From Actinomycetospora straminea (GTDB lineage: Bacteria > Actinomycetota > Actinomycetes > Mycobacteriales > Pseudonocardiaceae), in assembly GCF_028737255.1 (NCBI RefSeq), contig NZ_JAQZAN010000023.1, positions 1 to 64,000 of the forward strand: a DNA stretch of 64,000 nucleotides, written 5' to 3'. Below, one piece after another: positions 32,670-41,175 of this stretch. How positions within the stretch are numbered: position 1 is the stretch's first letter; each line of letters opens with the position of its first letter. Under the pieces are notes generated by a model, which was not told where the DNA came from, ran no database searches, and was given only the letters and a program-made list of their open reading frames with translations. The translations under genes were made by a program, and so were the position numbers.

Positions 32670-33422
32670 TCAGGCCGTGGCGTGCCCGCCGGCCGGGCCC
32701 GCCGACCGACCCTGCGGGACCCGGCTCATCGCGGCCAGCATGGTCGCGAGGTTGTTCTCGAGGTGCTGGGCCACGGCGGCCCGCAGGCGCTCCGGCTCGC
32801 GGGTGCGCGCCGCGTCGACGAGCTCGTCGTGCGCGTGGGCGCGGTGGGCGGCGAAGGACTCGGGGGCCTCGAGCGGGTCGAACACCAGGCGCGTGTAGCG
32901 CTCGGAGGCGTCCCACAGCGGGGCGAGCATCCGCCGGTCCCAGGCGCTCGCGGCCGGCTCGATGAGCGCGGCGTGGAAGGCCCGGTGCGGCTCCCAGAAC
33001 GCCTCGCCCAGCACGTCGCCGAAGGTGGCGCGCACCATCGCGTCGAGGTCGGCGATCTCGGCGTCGGTGCGGTCGGGCGCGGAGAGGGCGGCCAGCTCGG
33101 GCTCGACGATGAGCCGCAGCCGGTAGATCGCGCGCAGGTCGTCGGGGTCGAGCGGGGTGACCATCGCGCTGCGGGACGGGCTGAGCACGATGAGCCCCTG
33201 GGCCTCGAGCTGGCGCAGGGCCTCGCGCACCGGCACGTGGCTCACGCCGAGCTGCTCGGTGAGCGCCGGCACCGTGAACGGCTGCCCGGGCGGCAGCTCC
33301 CCGCGCAGGATCGACCGGCGGATCTCGTGCAGGACGAGGTCGACCGCCGACGCCTTGCGCGCCGCGACCGACCGCACGCCGCCGCGTGGTCCCGCGTCCT
33401 CCCCGCCGGCCGTCACCGTCAC
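32670..33422 (-). CDS. GntR-family regulator (FCD/VanR type) of aromatic cluster
   Basis: A 250-residue regulator. The GntR winged helix is at about residues 20-90 (FTVPALTEQLGVSHVPVREA then LRQLEAQGLIVL). The FCD domain follows at about 100-230, with the metal-site motif FWEPHRAFHAALIEPA and the late AHAHDELVDAA. The GTG at 33422 gives a start about 15 residues before the HTH; upstream alternatives run into the promoter. It is divergent from a five-gene catabolic operon and is very likely its repressor. The ligand should be an aromatic substrate or cleavage product. Confidence 0.88.
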   Translation of the reverse strand: MTVTAGGEDAGPRGGVRSVAARKASAVDLVLHEIRRSILRGELPPGQPFTVPALTEQLGVSHVPVREALRQLEAQGLIVLSPSRSAMVTPLDPDDLRAIYRLRLIVEPELAALSAPDRTDAEIADLDAMVRATFGDVLGEAFWEPHRAFHAALIEPAASAWDRRMLAPLWDASERYTRLVFDPLEAPESFAAHRAHAHDELVDAARTREPERLRAAVAQHLENNLATMLAAMSRVPQGRSAGPAGGHATA

Positions 33423-33469
33423 CCCTCGCCCTCGGTCGAGCTGATCACCGGCGCTCACCTTAGCGCACG

Positions 33470-33499
33470 TTGACAACTTATAAGATAGCTCTCTAGCGT
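33470..33499 (+). promoter_or_regulatory. Promoter of the aromatic operon, TTGACA-N18-TAGCGT
   Basis: A consensus -35 TTGACA (33470..33475) and a fair -10 TAGCGT (33494..33499) are 18 bases apart in an unusually AT-rich patch. They lie 56 bases before the ATG of the first operon gene. The -35 is inside the small palindrome GTTGACAAC, and TAGCTCTCTA overlaps the -10, so the divergent GntR protein could bind here and block polymerase. Confidence 0.65.
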
Positions 33500-33555
33500 C
33501 CGGTCGTGGCACGGGTCACGCCGAGGTGACCGTTCCGGCCCCCTGGAGGTGCTCG

Positions 33556-34788
33556 ATGACGTCACCGTCGATGGCGGACTGCTCGCTCGACCGGCCCGGC
33601 ACGACCCCCGAGGCGCGGGCGCTGCGCGCCGAGCTCGTGGGGCGGGCCCGCGAGATCGTCCCGGTCCTCGCCCGCAACGCGGCGCGCACCGAGGAGGACC
33701 GCCGGGTCGCCGAGGAGAACATCACGCTGATCGACGAGGCCGGCCTGTTCTCGATCATGAGGCCGCGCCGCCTGGGCGGGCTCGAGACCGACCTGCGCAC
33801 GAAGCTCGAGGTGTCCCGCGAGCTCGCCCGCGGCTGCGGCTCGACGTCCTGGGCCACGACGCTGATGAACGTCTGCGCCTTCTTCGTCGGCCTGTTCCCC
33901 GACCGCGCCCAGCGCGACGTCTGGGAGGACGCCCCCGGCGCGCGCATCGCCGGCGTGCTCGCCCCCTCGGCCGAGGCGACGCGGGTCGACGGCGGCTACC
34001 GACTGACCGGCCGGTGGGGCTGGGCGTCGGGGTGCCTGCACGCGCAGTGGGCCGTGGTCGGCTTCCCGGTGCCCGACGAGCACGGCGAGGTCGTCGACCA
34101 GGGCCTCGCGCTCGTGCCCATGGCCGACCTCGCGATCGAGGACACCTGGTTCGTCACCGGCATGCGCGGCACCGGCTCGAACACGCTGGTCGCGCGCGAC
34201 GTCCTCGTCCCCGAGCACCGGGTGATCTCGATCCCGGCGGCGATCGGCGGGCGGTACGGCACCGAGCACACCGACGAGGCGCTCTACCGGTCGGCGTTCG
34301 TCCCGGTCGCGGCGATCGTGCTGGCCGGCCCGCAGCTGGGGCTCGCGCAGGCCGCGCTGGACCTGGTGATCGAGAAGGCGCCCAAGCGATCGGTCTCCTA
34401 CACCGACTACGACACCCAGACCGAGGCCCCGACGTTCCAGCTCGCCGTCGCGAAGGCGAGCGGGCTCGTCGACGCCGCCCACCTCGTCGCCTACCGCGCC
34501 GCCGCCGACATCGACCAGGCCGCCGTCGACGGCGTGTACCCCGACCACGCCGCGCGCGCCCGCGTCCGCATGGACACCGGCGCGGCGATCGAGAACGCCC
34601 GCGAGGCGATCCGCGTCCTGGTCTCCGCCCACGGCGCCGGGTCGTTCGCCGAGGCCAGCCCCCTGCAGCGCATCTGGCGCGACTCCGAGGTCGCGTCCCG
34701 CCACGCCGTCGTCAGCCCCGCGATCTCGGCCGAGGTCTACGGGCGCGCGCTGCTCGGCATCACCGACGGCGTCACCGCCCTCGTCTAG
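33556..34788 (+). CDS. Acyl-CoA dehydrogenase-like flavin monooxygenase (group D)
   Basis: A 410-residue protein with the acyl-CoA dehydrogenase fold. It resembles HsaA/HpaB-type flavin-dependent hydroxylases rather than dehydrogenases: RPRRLGGLETDLRTKLEVSR, SGCLHAQWAVVG and the GMRGTGSNTLVARDV segment are typical of that branch. Such enzymes use reduced flavin from a separate reductase to hydroxylate phenols. The ATG has GGAGG seven bases upstream. It is the first gene of the operon. No reductase is in the operon; the FMN reductase at 39644 or an unlinked one may supply flavin. Confidence 0.8.
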   Translation: MTSPSMADCSLDRPGTTPEARALRAELVGRAREIVPVLARNAARTEEDRRVAEENITLIDEAGLFSIMRPRRLGGLETDLRTKLEVSRELARGCGSTSWATTLMNVCAFFVGLFPDRAQRDVWEDAPGARIAGVLAPSAEATRVDGGYRLTGRWGWASGCLHAQWAVVGFPVPDEHGEVVDQGLALVPMADLAIEDTWFVTGMRGTGSNTLVARDVLVPEHRVISIPAAIGGRYGTEHTDEALYRSAFVPVAAIVLAGPQLGLAQAALDLVIEKAPKRSVSYTDYDTQTEAPTFQLAVAKASGLVDAAHLVAYRAAADIDQAAVDGVYPDHAARARVRMDTGAAIENAREAIRVLVSAHGAGSFAEASPLQRIWRDSEVASRHAVVSPAISAEVYGRALLGITDGVTALV

Positions 34789-34814
34789 TCGATCGTCTCC
34801 GGAGGGAACCTCAC

Positions 34815-35684
34815 GTGCGCATCGCCAACCACGCGGGCCGGCTGGCCCTGGTGGAACCCGACCCCGAGTCGTCGGGCGGCCTGCGCGGCATCGACGTGGA
34901 GCAGGCCAGCGACGGCCGCTTCCCCGCCGACCCGCAGGCCGTCTACGACCGGTGGGACGCGTTCCGCTCCTGGGCCGACGGGGCGGACCTCGCCGCCGCG
35001 GTTCCGCTCGACCCGGGCGCGCTCGGCCCGGTCGCCCCGCGCCCGCCGCAGGTCTTCGCGGTGGGGCTGAACTACCGCGACCACGCCGCCGAGTCGGGCA
35101 TGGCACTGCCGACGACGCCGCTGGTGTTCACGAAGTACGCCTCGAGCTTCACCGGTCCGCACGGCGACATCCGGCTCTCGCCCGGCGACGTCGACTGGGA
35201 GGTCGAGCTCGTCGCCGTCATCGGCACCGGCGGGCACCGCATCCCGGCGGACCGCGGGTGGGACCACGTCGCCGGCCTGACCGTCGGCCAGGACCTCTCC
35301 GACCGCGTCACCCAGTTCGCCGCCCCGCCCCCGCAGTTCGGGCTGGGCAAGTCGTACCCCGGGTTCTCCCCGATGGGCCCGGCCCTCGTCACCGTCGACG
35401 AGCTCCGCGCGGCCGGCCTCGACCCCGACGACCTGGAGCTGGGCTGCCTCGTCAACGGCGAGAGCGTCCAGAAGGGCCGCACCGGGGCGATGATCTTCTC
35501 GGTCCCGGACCTCGTCGCCGAGCTCTCGGCGATCGTGACGCTGCTGCCCGGCGACGTCGTGTTCACCGGCACCCCGGCCGGGATCGGCGCCGGACGCACC
35601 CCGCCGCGCTTCCTGGGCGCCGGCGACGAGCTCGTCACCTGGTGCGCCGGGATCGGTCAGATGCAGCACGGGTTCGTGTCGTGA
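34815..35684 (+). CDS. Fumarylacetoacetate hydrolase-family protein
   Basis: A 289-residue FAH-family enzyme. The catalytic domain covers about residues 75-285. Metal ligands are in VDWEVELVAVIG and QDLSDR, and the YASSFTGPHGDI and TGTPAGIGAGR segments are conserved. Family members split or decarboxylate dicarbonyl products of ring cleavage. The GTG at 34815 has GGAGGG upstream. Its stop overlaps the start of the next gene. In this operon it probably acts on the product of ring opening. Confidence 0.85.
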   Translation: MRIANHAGRLALVEPDPESSGGLRGIDVEQASDGRFPADPQAVYDRWDAFRSWADGADLAAAVPLDPGALGPVAPRPPQVFAVGLNYRDHAAESGMALPTTPLVFTKYASSFTGPHGDIRLSPGDVDWEVELVAVIGTGGHRIPADRGWDHVAGLTVGQDLSDRVTQFAAPPPQFGLGKSYPGFSPMGPALVTVDELRAAGLDPDDLELGCLVNGESVQKGRTGAMIFSVPDLVAELSAIVTLLPGDVVFTGTPAGIGAGRTPPRFLGAGDELVTWCAGIGQMQHGFVS

Positions 35685-36664
35685 GCGCCCCCCTCGAGGC
35701 CGCCGACCGCAGCGGCACCTTCGTCCCCCACGCCCACGACGAGCACCTCGTCGACCTCGGCGAGATCCGCATGAACTACGCGACGGCCGGCGACCCGTCG
35801 TCGCCGGCGCTGCTGCTGGTCCCCGGGCAGTCCGAGTCGTGGTGGGGCTACGAGGCGGCGATGCCGCTGCTCGCCGAGCACTTCCACGTCCACGCCGTCG
35901 ACCTGCGCGGGCAGGGCCGGTCGACGTGGACGCCGGGGCGCTACACGATCGACCTGTTCGGCGGCGACCTCGTGCGCTTCATCGACCTGGTGATCGGACG
36001 CGAGACGCTGGTCAGCGGGCTGTCGTCGGGCGGGGTGCTCGCGGCGTGGCTGTCGGCGTACGCGAAGCCCGGCCAGGTGCGCGCCGCGGTGTGGGAGGAC
36101 CCGCCGCTGTTCGCCTGCGAGCAGTCGCCGGCCGTCGGGCAGGGCATCCACCAGGCCATCGGACCCGTGTTCGCGGCGTGGAACCGGTGGCTGGGCGACC
36201 AGTGGTCGATCGGCGACTGGGCGGGGCTGATGGCGGCCCTGCCCCGCGAGATCCCGATGGACCTGCTCAGCCGCTTCGCCACCATGATCCCGCCGGACCC
36301 CGACGCCGACCCGTCCGTGCCGCCGCAGAACCTGCGCGAGTACGACCCCCAGTGGGGCCGGGCGTTCGTCACCGGCACCGCGACCGCGTCGTGCGACCAC
36401 GCGGCGATGCTCTCCCGGGTCCGCGTCCCGGTGCTGTTCACCCACCACGTCCACGTCGTCGACGAGCAGACCGGCCGGCTCGTCGGTGCCTCGTCCGACG
36501 AGCAGGTCGCGCGCGTCCGGGAGCTCGTCGAGGGGGCCGGCCCGTCGTTCGCGTACCGGTCCTTCCCGGACATGCCGCACTCGATGCACGAGCACGCGCC
36601 GAAGCAGTACGTCGAGACCGTCCTGGACTGGATCACGACGCTCGACCGAGAGGAGTCCCGATGA
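35681..36664 (+). CDS. Alpha/beta hydrolase of the aromatic operon
   Basis: A 327-residue alpha/beta hydrolase. The Ser nucleophile is in SGLSSGGVLAAW, the oxyanion region is LLVPGQSESWWGYE and a late His is in PDMPHSMHEHAP. It could be the carbon-carbon bond hydrolase that follows extradiol cleavage. The GTG overlaps the previous stop (GTGA) and its own stop overlaps the next ATG (ATGA), so four genes are translationally linked. The length and the insertion of a Trp-rich lid (AAWNRWLGDQWS) are normal for the fold. Confidence 0.85.
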   Translation: MSAPLEAADRSGTFVPHAHDEHLVDLGEIRMNYATAGDPSSPALLLVPGQSESWWGYEAAMPLLAEHFHVHAVDLRGQGRSTWTPGRYTIDLFGGDLVRFIDLVIGRETLVSGLSSGGVLAAWLSAYAKPGQVRAAVWEDPPLFACEQSPAVGQGIHQAIGPVFAAWNRWLGDQWSIGDWAGLMAALPREIPMDLLSRFATMIPPDPDADPSVPPQNLREYDPQWGRAFVTGTATASCDHAAMLSRVRVPVLFTHHVHVVDEQTGRLVGASSDEQVARVRELVEGAGPSFAYRSFPDMPHSMHEHAPKQYVETVLDWITTLDREESR

Positions 36665-37266
36665 ACGAGCACCGGCAGGCACCGATCATCCCGCCGAAGC
36701 TGCACCACGCCACGTTCCTGACGCTGAAGCTGGACGAGATGGTCCGCTGGTACGGGCTGGTGTGCGGGCTCTACCCGGTCCACTACGCCGAGTCCGCGGC
36801 GTGGCTGACCAACGACGAGGCCAACCACCGGATCGCGCTCATCAAGCACCCCGCCGTGCACCCGCCGGTGAACAAGCCGACCAGCGCGGGCCTGCACCAC
36901 ACGGCGTTCGAGTACGACTCGTTCACGCAGTGGCTGGACAACTACGAGCGCCTCCGCGACCACGACGTCCGCCCGTTCATGTGCCTCGACCACGGCATCA
37001 CGATGTCGATGTACTACGCCGACCCGGAGGGCAACGGCGTCGAGATCCAGTTCGACGCGTTCGGCGACTGGGCGGTGTCCAAGGAGTGGATCTGGGCGTC
37101 GCGGGAGTTCGCCGAGAACCCGATCGGCGAGTGGTTCGACCCCGACAAGCTCGTCGAGGCGCGGGCCGCGGGCCTGTCCGCCGACGAGATCCACGAGGGC
37201 GCGCGCGCCGGGAAGTACCGCCCGGAGGAACCGCCCGCCGACCTCCTGCTGCCCGAGGTGTACTGA
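36661..37266 (+). CDS. VOC-family (extradiol) dioxygenase-like protein
   Basis: A 201-residue vicinal-oxygen-chelate protein. Likely metal ligands are His15 or 16 (KLHHATF), His79 or 80 (GLHHTAFEY) and Glu128 (GNGVEIQFDA), matching the His-His-Glu set of type I extradiol dioxygenases. It has one VOC domain, while classical two-domain enzymes are near 290 residues. A helical tail of some 65 residues follows. It starts in the stop of the hydrolase gene. It probably opens a catechol-type ring. Confidence 0.85.
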   Translation: MNEHRQAPIIPPKLHHATFLTLKLDEMVRWYGLVCGLYPVHYAESAAWLTNDEANHRIALIKHPAVHPPVNKPTSAGLHHTAFEYDSFTQWLDNYERLRDHDVRPFMCLDHGITMSMYYADPEGNGVEIQFDAFGDWAVSKEWIWASREFAENPIGEWFDPDKLVEARAAGLSADEIHEGARAGKYRPEEPPADLLLPEVY

Positions 37267-37269
37267 GGC

Positions 37270-38865
37270 GTGCTCCGGACCAGCGTGCTCGTCGCCGGCG
37301 GTGGCCCCGTCGGGCTCGCCGCCGCGGTCGAGCTCGGGCGGCGCGGGGTGTCGTGCGTCGTCGTCGAGCCGCGCGCGACCGTGTCCCACGCGCGACCGCG
37401 CTGCAAGACGGTCAACGTCCGCACGATGGAGCACCTGAGGCGCTGGGGGATCGCCGGACGCCTCCGCGCCCGCGCGCCGCTCTCCCCGGCGTACTCCACC
37501 GACGTCGTCTTCTGCACCTCGCTCGTCGGGCACGAGCTCTCCCGCTTCACCGGCGTCCTCGGGCTCGCCGTCGGCGACGACCGGTCGCCCGAGATCGGGC
37601 AGCAGGCGCCGCAGTTCGTCCTCGAGGAGCTGCTGCGCGAGGTCGTCGGCGAGCTGCCGTCGGTGTCGGTGCGCACCGGGCGCGTCGTCGACCTCGCCCA
37701 GGACGACGAGGGGGTGACGGTGGCGCTGGAGGACGGCGCGGCGGTGCGCGCCGACTACGTGCTCGGCTGCGACGGCCCGCGCAGCGCGGTGCGCGACGCC
37801 GTCGGGGCGCGGTACGTCGGCGAGCACGCGCTGCGCCCGAACTTCGGCATGGTCGTCCGCGCGCCCGGGCTCGCCGCGCGCGTGCGACACGGGCCGGCGG
37901 TCCAGTACTGGACGGTGAACGCCGCGACGCCCGCGCTGCTCGGCCCGCTCGACCTCGACGGCACGTGGTGGGTGATCGCGTTCGGCGTCGACCGCGAGAC
38001 CGGGGAGCGGTCGGGCGCGCGGCTGCTCGACGGGGCCGCGGGCGAGCCGGTGGACGCGGAGGTGCTCTCGACCGACCCGTGGACCGCGCGAATGCAGCTG
38101 GTGGACACGCTGCGGGTCGGACGGGTGTTCCTCGCCGGCGACGCCGCGCACCTCAACCCGCCCTTCGGCGGGCACGGGCTGAACACGGGGATCGGCGACG
38201 CCGTGGACCTGGGCTGGAAGCTCGCCGCGGTGCTCGCGGGGTGGGGCGGGCCGGGCCTGCTCGACAGCTACGAGGCCGAGCGGCGGCCGGTGCAGGAGCG
38301 GGTCATCCACGCCGCGAGCGAGAACATGCGGACGCTCTCGACCGACCTGCTCGCCGACCACCTCGACGCCGACACCCCCGCGGGCCGCGAGGCCCGGCGC
38401 GTCGCCGACCGGCGGATCCAGGAGACGAAGAGCGCCGAGTTCCACGCGCTCGACCTCGTCCTCGACGTCGAGCACCGGGGCTCGCCCGTGGTCGCGGACG
38501 GCGCGGGCGGGCGGCTCCCCCACGCCCGGCTGCCCGACGGGCGGTCGCTGTACGACGCGCTCGGTGCCGACCTGACGCTGCTGCTGCGCGAGCCCGCCGA
38601 CGGCGCGGCCCTGCAGGAGGCGTGCGCGCGCCGCGGTGTCCCGCTGACCACCCTCGCGGTGATCGACGACGCCCTCGCCGCGCGCTGCGGGGCGGACGCG
38701 GTGCTCGTCCGTCCCGACCAGCACGTGGCGTGGGCCGGGGACCTCGGCTCCGTGGACGCCCTCCTCGACCGCGTGACCGGGCGTCAGCTGGCGGCACGCA
38801 GGGCGTCGAGCGCGGCCGCCACGAGCGCGTCGTCGCCGGTGTCGAGGCCGTGGACCACGGCGTAG
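37270..38865 (+). CDS. FAD-dependent aromatic monooxygenase, class A (MhpA/PheA-like)
   Basis: A 531-residue flavoprotein hydroxylase. FAD motifs are VLVAGGGPVGLAAAVELG (near residue 5), the DG motif LGCDGPRSAVRDAVG and the GD motif VFLAGDAAHLNPPFGGHGL. A C-terminal thioredoxin-like domain (about 410-510) is usual for this group. It hydroxylates a phenol with NAD(P)H and oxygen. The GTG starts 3 bases after the stop of the VOC gene. The last 82 bases overlap the convergent phosphotransferase gene, so the C-terminal 27 residues are low complexity (Ser/Ala). Confidence 0.85.
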   Translation: MLRTSVLVAGGGPVGLAAAVELGRRGVSCVVVEPRATVSHARPRCKTVNVRTMEHLRRWGIAGRLRARAPLSPAYSTDVVFCTSLVGHELSRFTGVLGLAVGDDRSPEIGQQAPQFVLEELLREVVGELPSVSVRTGRVVDLAQDDEGVTVALEDGAAVRADYVLGCDGPRSAVRDAVGARYVGEHALRPNFGMVVRAPGLAARVRHGPAVQYWTVNAATPALLGPLDLDGTWWVIAFGVDRETGERSGARLLDGAAGEPVDAEVLSTDPWTARMQLVDTLRVGRVFLAGDAAHLNPPFGGHGLNTGIGDAVDLGWKLAAVLAGWGGPGLLDSYEAERRPVQERVIHAASENMRTLSTDLLADHLDADTPAGREARRVADRRIQETKSAEFHALDLVLDVEHRGSPVVADGAGGRLPHARLPDGRSLYDALGADLTLLLREPADGAALQEACARRGVPLTTLAVIDDALAARCGADAVLVRPDQHVAWAGDLGSVDALLDRVTGRQLAARRASSAAATSASSPVSRPWTTA

Positions 38866-39551
38866 CAGGGGCCGACGGCGCGCCAGTCGTGGGCCCGCGC
38901 GGTGAGGTCCTCCCCGTAGGCGTCGATCACCGCGTCCGCGAGGCCGGTGTCGAGCAGCAGCCACTCGAGGTCCTTGGCCGGGTCGCCGGCGCGGGCGTCG
39001 CCCCAGTCGATGACGCCGCTGAGCACCCCGTCGACGACCAGCACGTGCTCGGCGCGCAGGTCACCGTGGACGACCGCGGTCGGCGACACCTCCCGCAGGC
39101 GGTCGAGGGCCGCGCGCAGGCGCCGGTCGTCGGGCAGGCGCGGGGCGACCTCGGCCTCGAAGCGCGCGAAGGCGCGGCGTCGCCAGCCGCTCGTCGTCGC
39201 GGCGTCGGGCAGGCCCCGGGCGACGGCGTCGGCGAGCGGGACGTCGTGCAGCGCGCGCACGAAGGCGCCGAGGCGGCGGGCGTGGTCGGGGGTCGGCGTC
39301 CCGAGCGCGCTGCCCGGGACCAGCGCGTGCCGCACCGTCAGCGGTGCCTCGCCGACCACGACGGGCCGGGGCACCGCGAGCGGGAGCCGGTCGGCCAGCC
39401 AGGGCAGCAGGAGCGTCTCGCGGCGCAGTCCGTCCTCGGCCTCGGGACGGCGGGCGGTGCGCTCGACCCAGGCGTCGTCGACCAGCACGGCGTCGCGGTC
39501 CCAGCCGGACCCCAGCGGGACGCGTCGCGACCCTGGTCCACCGTGGCGCAC
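38784..39551 (-). CDS. Aminoglycoside/macrolide phosphotransferase-fold kinase
   Basis: A 255-residue APH-fold kinase. The catalytic loop is VVHGDLRAEHVLV, with His in place of the usual Asn, as in macrolide phosphotransferase-like proteins. The metal-binding motif is GVIDWGDARAGDP. The N-lobe nucleotide region is short. It may phosphorylate a small molecule, not necessarily a drug. It overlaps the FAD monooxygenase gene convergently by 82 bases and is divergent from the FMN reductase. The GTG at 39551 is the only good start. Confidence 0.8.
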   Translation of the reverse strand: MRHGGPGSRRVPLGSGWDRDAVLVDDAWVERTARRPEAEDGLRRETLLLPWLADRLPLAVPRPVVVGEAPLTVRHALVPGSALGTPTPDHARRLGAFVRALHDVPLADAVARGLPDAATTSGWRRRAFARFEAEVAPRLPDDRRLRAALDRLREVSPTAVVHGDLRAEHVLVVDGVLSGVIDWGDARAGDPAKDLEWLLLDTGLADAVIDAYGEDLTARAHDWRAVGPCYAVVHGLDTGDDALVAAALDALRAAS

Positions 39552-39602
39552 GGTCCCACGGTGACGGACGCCCGCGCGCGCCGCGAGGCGCCGAGGAGGA
39601 GA

Positions 39603-39622
39603 ATGGTTGTAAGCACAACCAT
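39603..39622. promoter_or_regulatory. Perfect inverted repeat operator before FMN reductase
   Basis: ATGGTTGT-AAGC-ACAACCAT is a perfect 8-base inverted repeat with a 4-base centre, ending 21 bases before the ATG of the FMN reductase. Its lower GC stands out. The size and symmetry fit an HxlR, MarR or TetR-type dimer. No such regulator is encoded next to it, so a distant regulator probably acts here. Confidence 0.7.
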
Positions 39623-39643
39623 CCGGGCCATCGGAGGAGAACC

Positions 39644-40237
39644 ATGACGCAGGCCGAGCCCCGCCCGCTGCTGCAGATCATCGTCGCGAGCACCCGTCCC
39701 GGGCGGATCGGCGACCCGATCGCGCGGTGGTTCGCCGACTACGCCCGGGCCTACGAGGGCTTCGAGGTGGAGATCGTCGACCTGGCCGACGTCGACCTGC
39801 CGATGTTCGCCGAGCCGGAGCACCCGCGCCTCGGCCGCTACACGCTGGACTCGACGAAGGCCTTCAGCGCGACGGTCGCCCGCGCGGACGCCTTCGCGAT
39901 CGTGCACCCCGAGTACAACCACAGCTACAACGCCGCCCTGAAGAACGCGCTCGACCACCTCAACCGGGAGTGGGCGGGCAAGCCCGTCGCGCTCATCGGC
40001 TACGGCGGCGTCGCCGCGGGTGCCCGCGCCGCCGAGGCGCTCCTGCCCGTGCTGCTCGCCCTGCGCATGGTGCCCGTCGCCGCCACCGTGCCGATCCCCT
40101 TCGCGGCCAAGCACGTCAGCGGCGAGGGCGACGCGCGCACCTTCGACCCGGCGCCCGAGACCGAGGCCGGGGCCAAGGCGGCGCTCGACGGGATCACCGA
40201 GTGGCTCGGGACGCTGGGGCTGCGCGGGGTGCGCTGA
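39644..40237 (+). CDS. NADPH-dependent FMN reductase family protein
   Basis: A 197-residue flavodoxin-fold reductase. The FMN phosphate loop is ASTRPGRIGDPIARWF near residues 15-30. HPEYNHSYNAALKNALDHL (a family signature) and GYGGVAAGARAAEAL follow. It reduces FMN or a quinone with NAD(P)H in the cytoplasm. GGAGGA stands just before the ATG. A perfect palindrome lies upstream. Reduced flavin from it could serve the two-component hydroxylase at 33556, but that link is inference. Confidence 0.88.
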   Translation: MTQAEPRPLLQIIVASTRPGRIGDPIARWFADYARAYEGFEVEIVDLADVDLPMFAEPEHPRLGRYTLDSTKAFSATVARADAFAIVHPEYNHSYNAALKNALDHLNREWAGKPVALIGYGGVAAGARAAEALLPVLLALRMVPVAATVPIPFAAKHVSGEGDARTFDPAPETEAGAKAALDGITEWLGTLGLRGVR

Positions 40238-40240
40238 CGG

Positions 40241-41077
40241 TCACGCGTCCACGGGCCGTGTGGCTTCCAGCTCACTGAGCAGCGGGCGAAGCGACGTCGC
40301 CAGCTCGTGCGGGTGCGTCGCCTGGGGTACGTGGGCGCCGGGGAGCAGGACGAGGCGAGTGCCGAGTCGGTCGGCGAGCCAGACGGCGGCTTCGTGGAAC
40401 CAGTGGTGCTGGGCCGTGGGGTCCGCGTTGTCGACGCCGGCGGCCACCACGCACGGCACGCGCACGCGGGCGAGCTCGGCCTGGTCGGGCATGTAGTCGA
40501 AGAGCGAGGCCATCTCGATGCCGAAGAGGACCTCGCCGTTGGCGAGGACCCGGGCGCGGAGGTCGGGATCGAGCGCCTCGTACACGGCGTCCCCACAGAC
40601 CCAGCGCAGGAAGGCCTCGACAGCCATCGGTGGCCCGCCGCGTTCCATCGCCTCGCCGACCATCTGCTGGAGAGTCGCGTTGAGTGTGTCGGGGTCGGAG
40701 GTCATCGCGACGTACGGCGGCTCGTGCAGCACCGCCGCTCGCACGACGTCCGGGTGCCGCAGCACGAGGTCGGTCAGGATGATCGCGCCCTGGCTGTTGC
40801 CGTAGACGGTGGCGGGCACGAGATCGAGTGCGCCGAGAAGCGCGGCGGCGTCGTCGGCCTGCTCACCGATCGGCGCCTCGCTGTAGCCCTCCGGCCGGGG
40901 GCTGCGGGAGTTCGCGCGGCGGTCGTAGGTGATGACCGTGTAGGTGTCCGCGAGCTCGTCCGCGACATCGGTCCAGTAGCCGGCGTCGCCCAGGGCACCC
41001 GAGATGAACAGCAGCGGCGGGCCGTCGCCGCGGCGCTCGTAGTAGAGCGTGGTGCCGTTGGCCTCGATCGTGGGCAT
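40241..41077 (-). CDS. Alpha/beta hydrolase
   Basis: A 278-residue alpha/beta hydrolase with the nucleophile Ser in VYGNSQGAIILTDL, an oxyanion segment LLFISGALGDAGYW and a catalytic His in LLPGAHVPQATHP. YDRRANSRSPRP is the usual strand 4 loop. It is convergent with the FMN reductase, 3 bases between stops, so neither has room for a terminator. Its substrate is not evident. The ATG at 41077 has no strong Shine-Dalgarno but is the only start before MPTIEANGTTLYY. Confidence 0.85.
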   Translation of the reverse strand: MPTIEANGTTLYYERRGDGPPLLFISGALGDAGYWTDVADELADTYTVITYDRRANSRSPRPEGYSEAPIGEQADDAAALLGALDLVPATVYGNSQGAIILTDLVLRHPDVVRAAVLHEPPYVAMTSDPDTLNATLQQMVGEAMERGGPPMAVEAFLRWVCGDAVYEALDPDLRARVLANGEVLFGIEMASLFDYMPDQAELARVRVPCVVAAGVDNADPTAQHHWFHEAAVWLADRLGTRLVLLPGAHVPQATHPHELATSLRPLLSELEATRPVDA

Positions 41078-41175
41078 GCCGTCCTCCTCGTCCGGACCCG
41101 ACCTTCGGGCGGACCGCGAGGGTGGCGCGCCGGGCGACCGCACGGCGCCGGACGGGCGGGAAGTACGTACTCGCG

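Noticed and set aside
38784-39551. Phosphotransferase as an antibiotic resistance gene
   Set aside because: The fold is broad, resistance cannot be read from sequence, and the position next to a catabolic operon gives no support.
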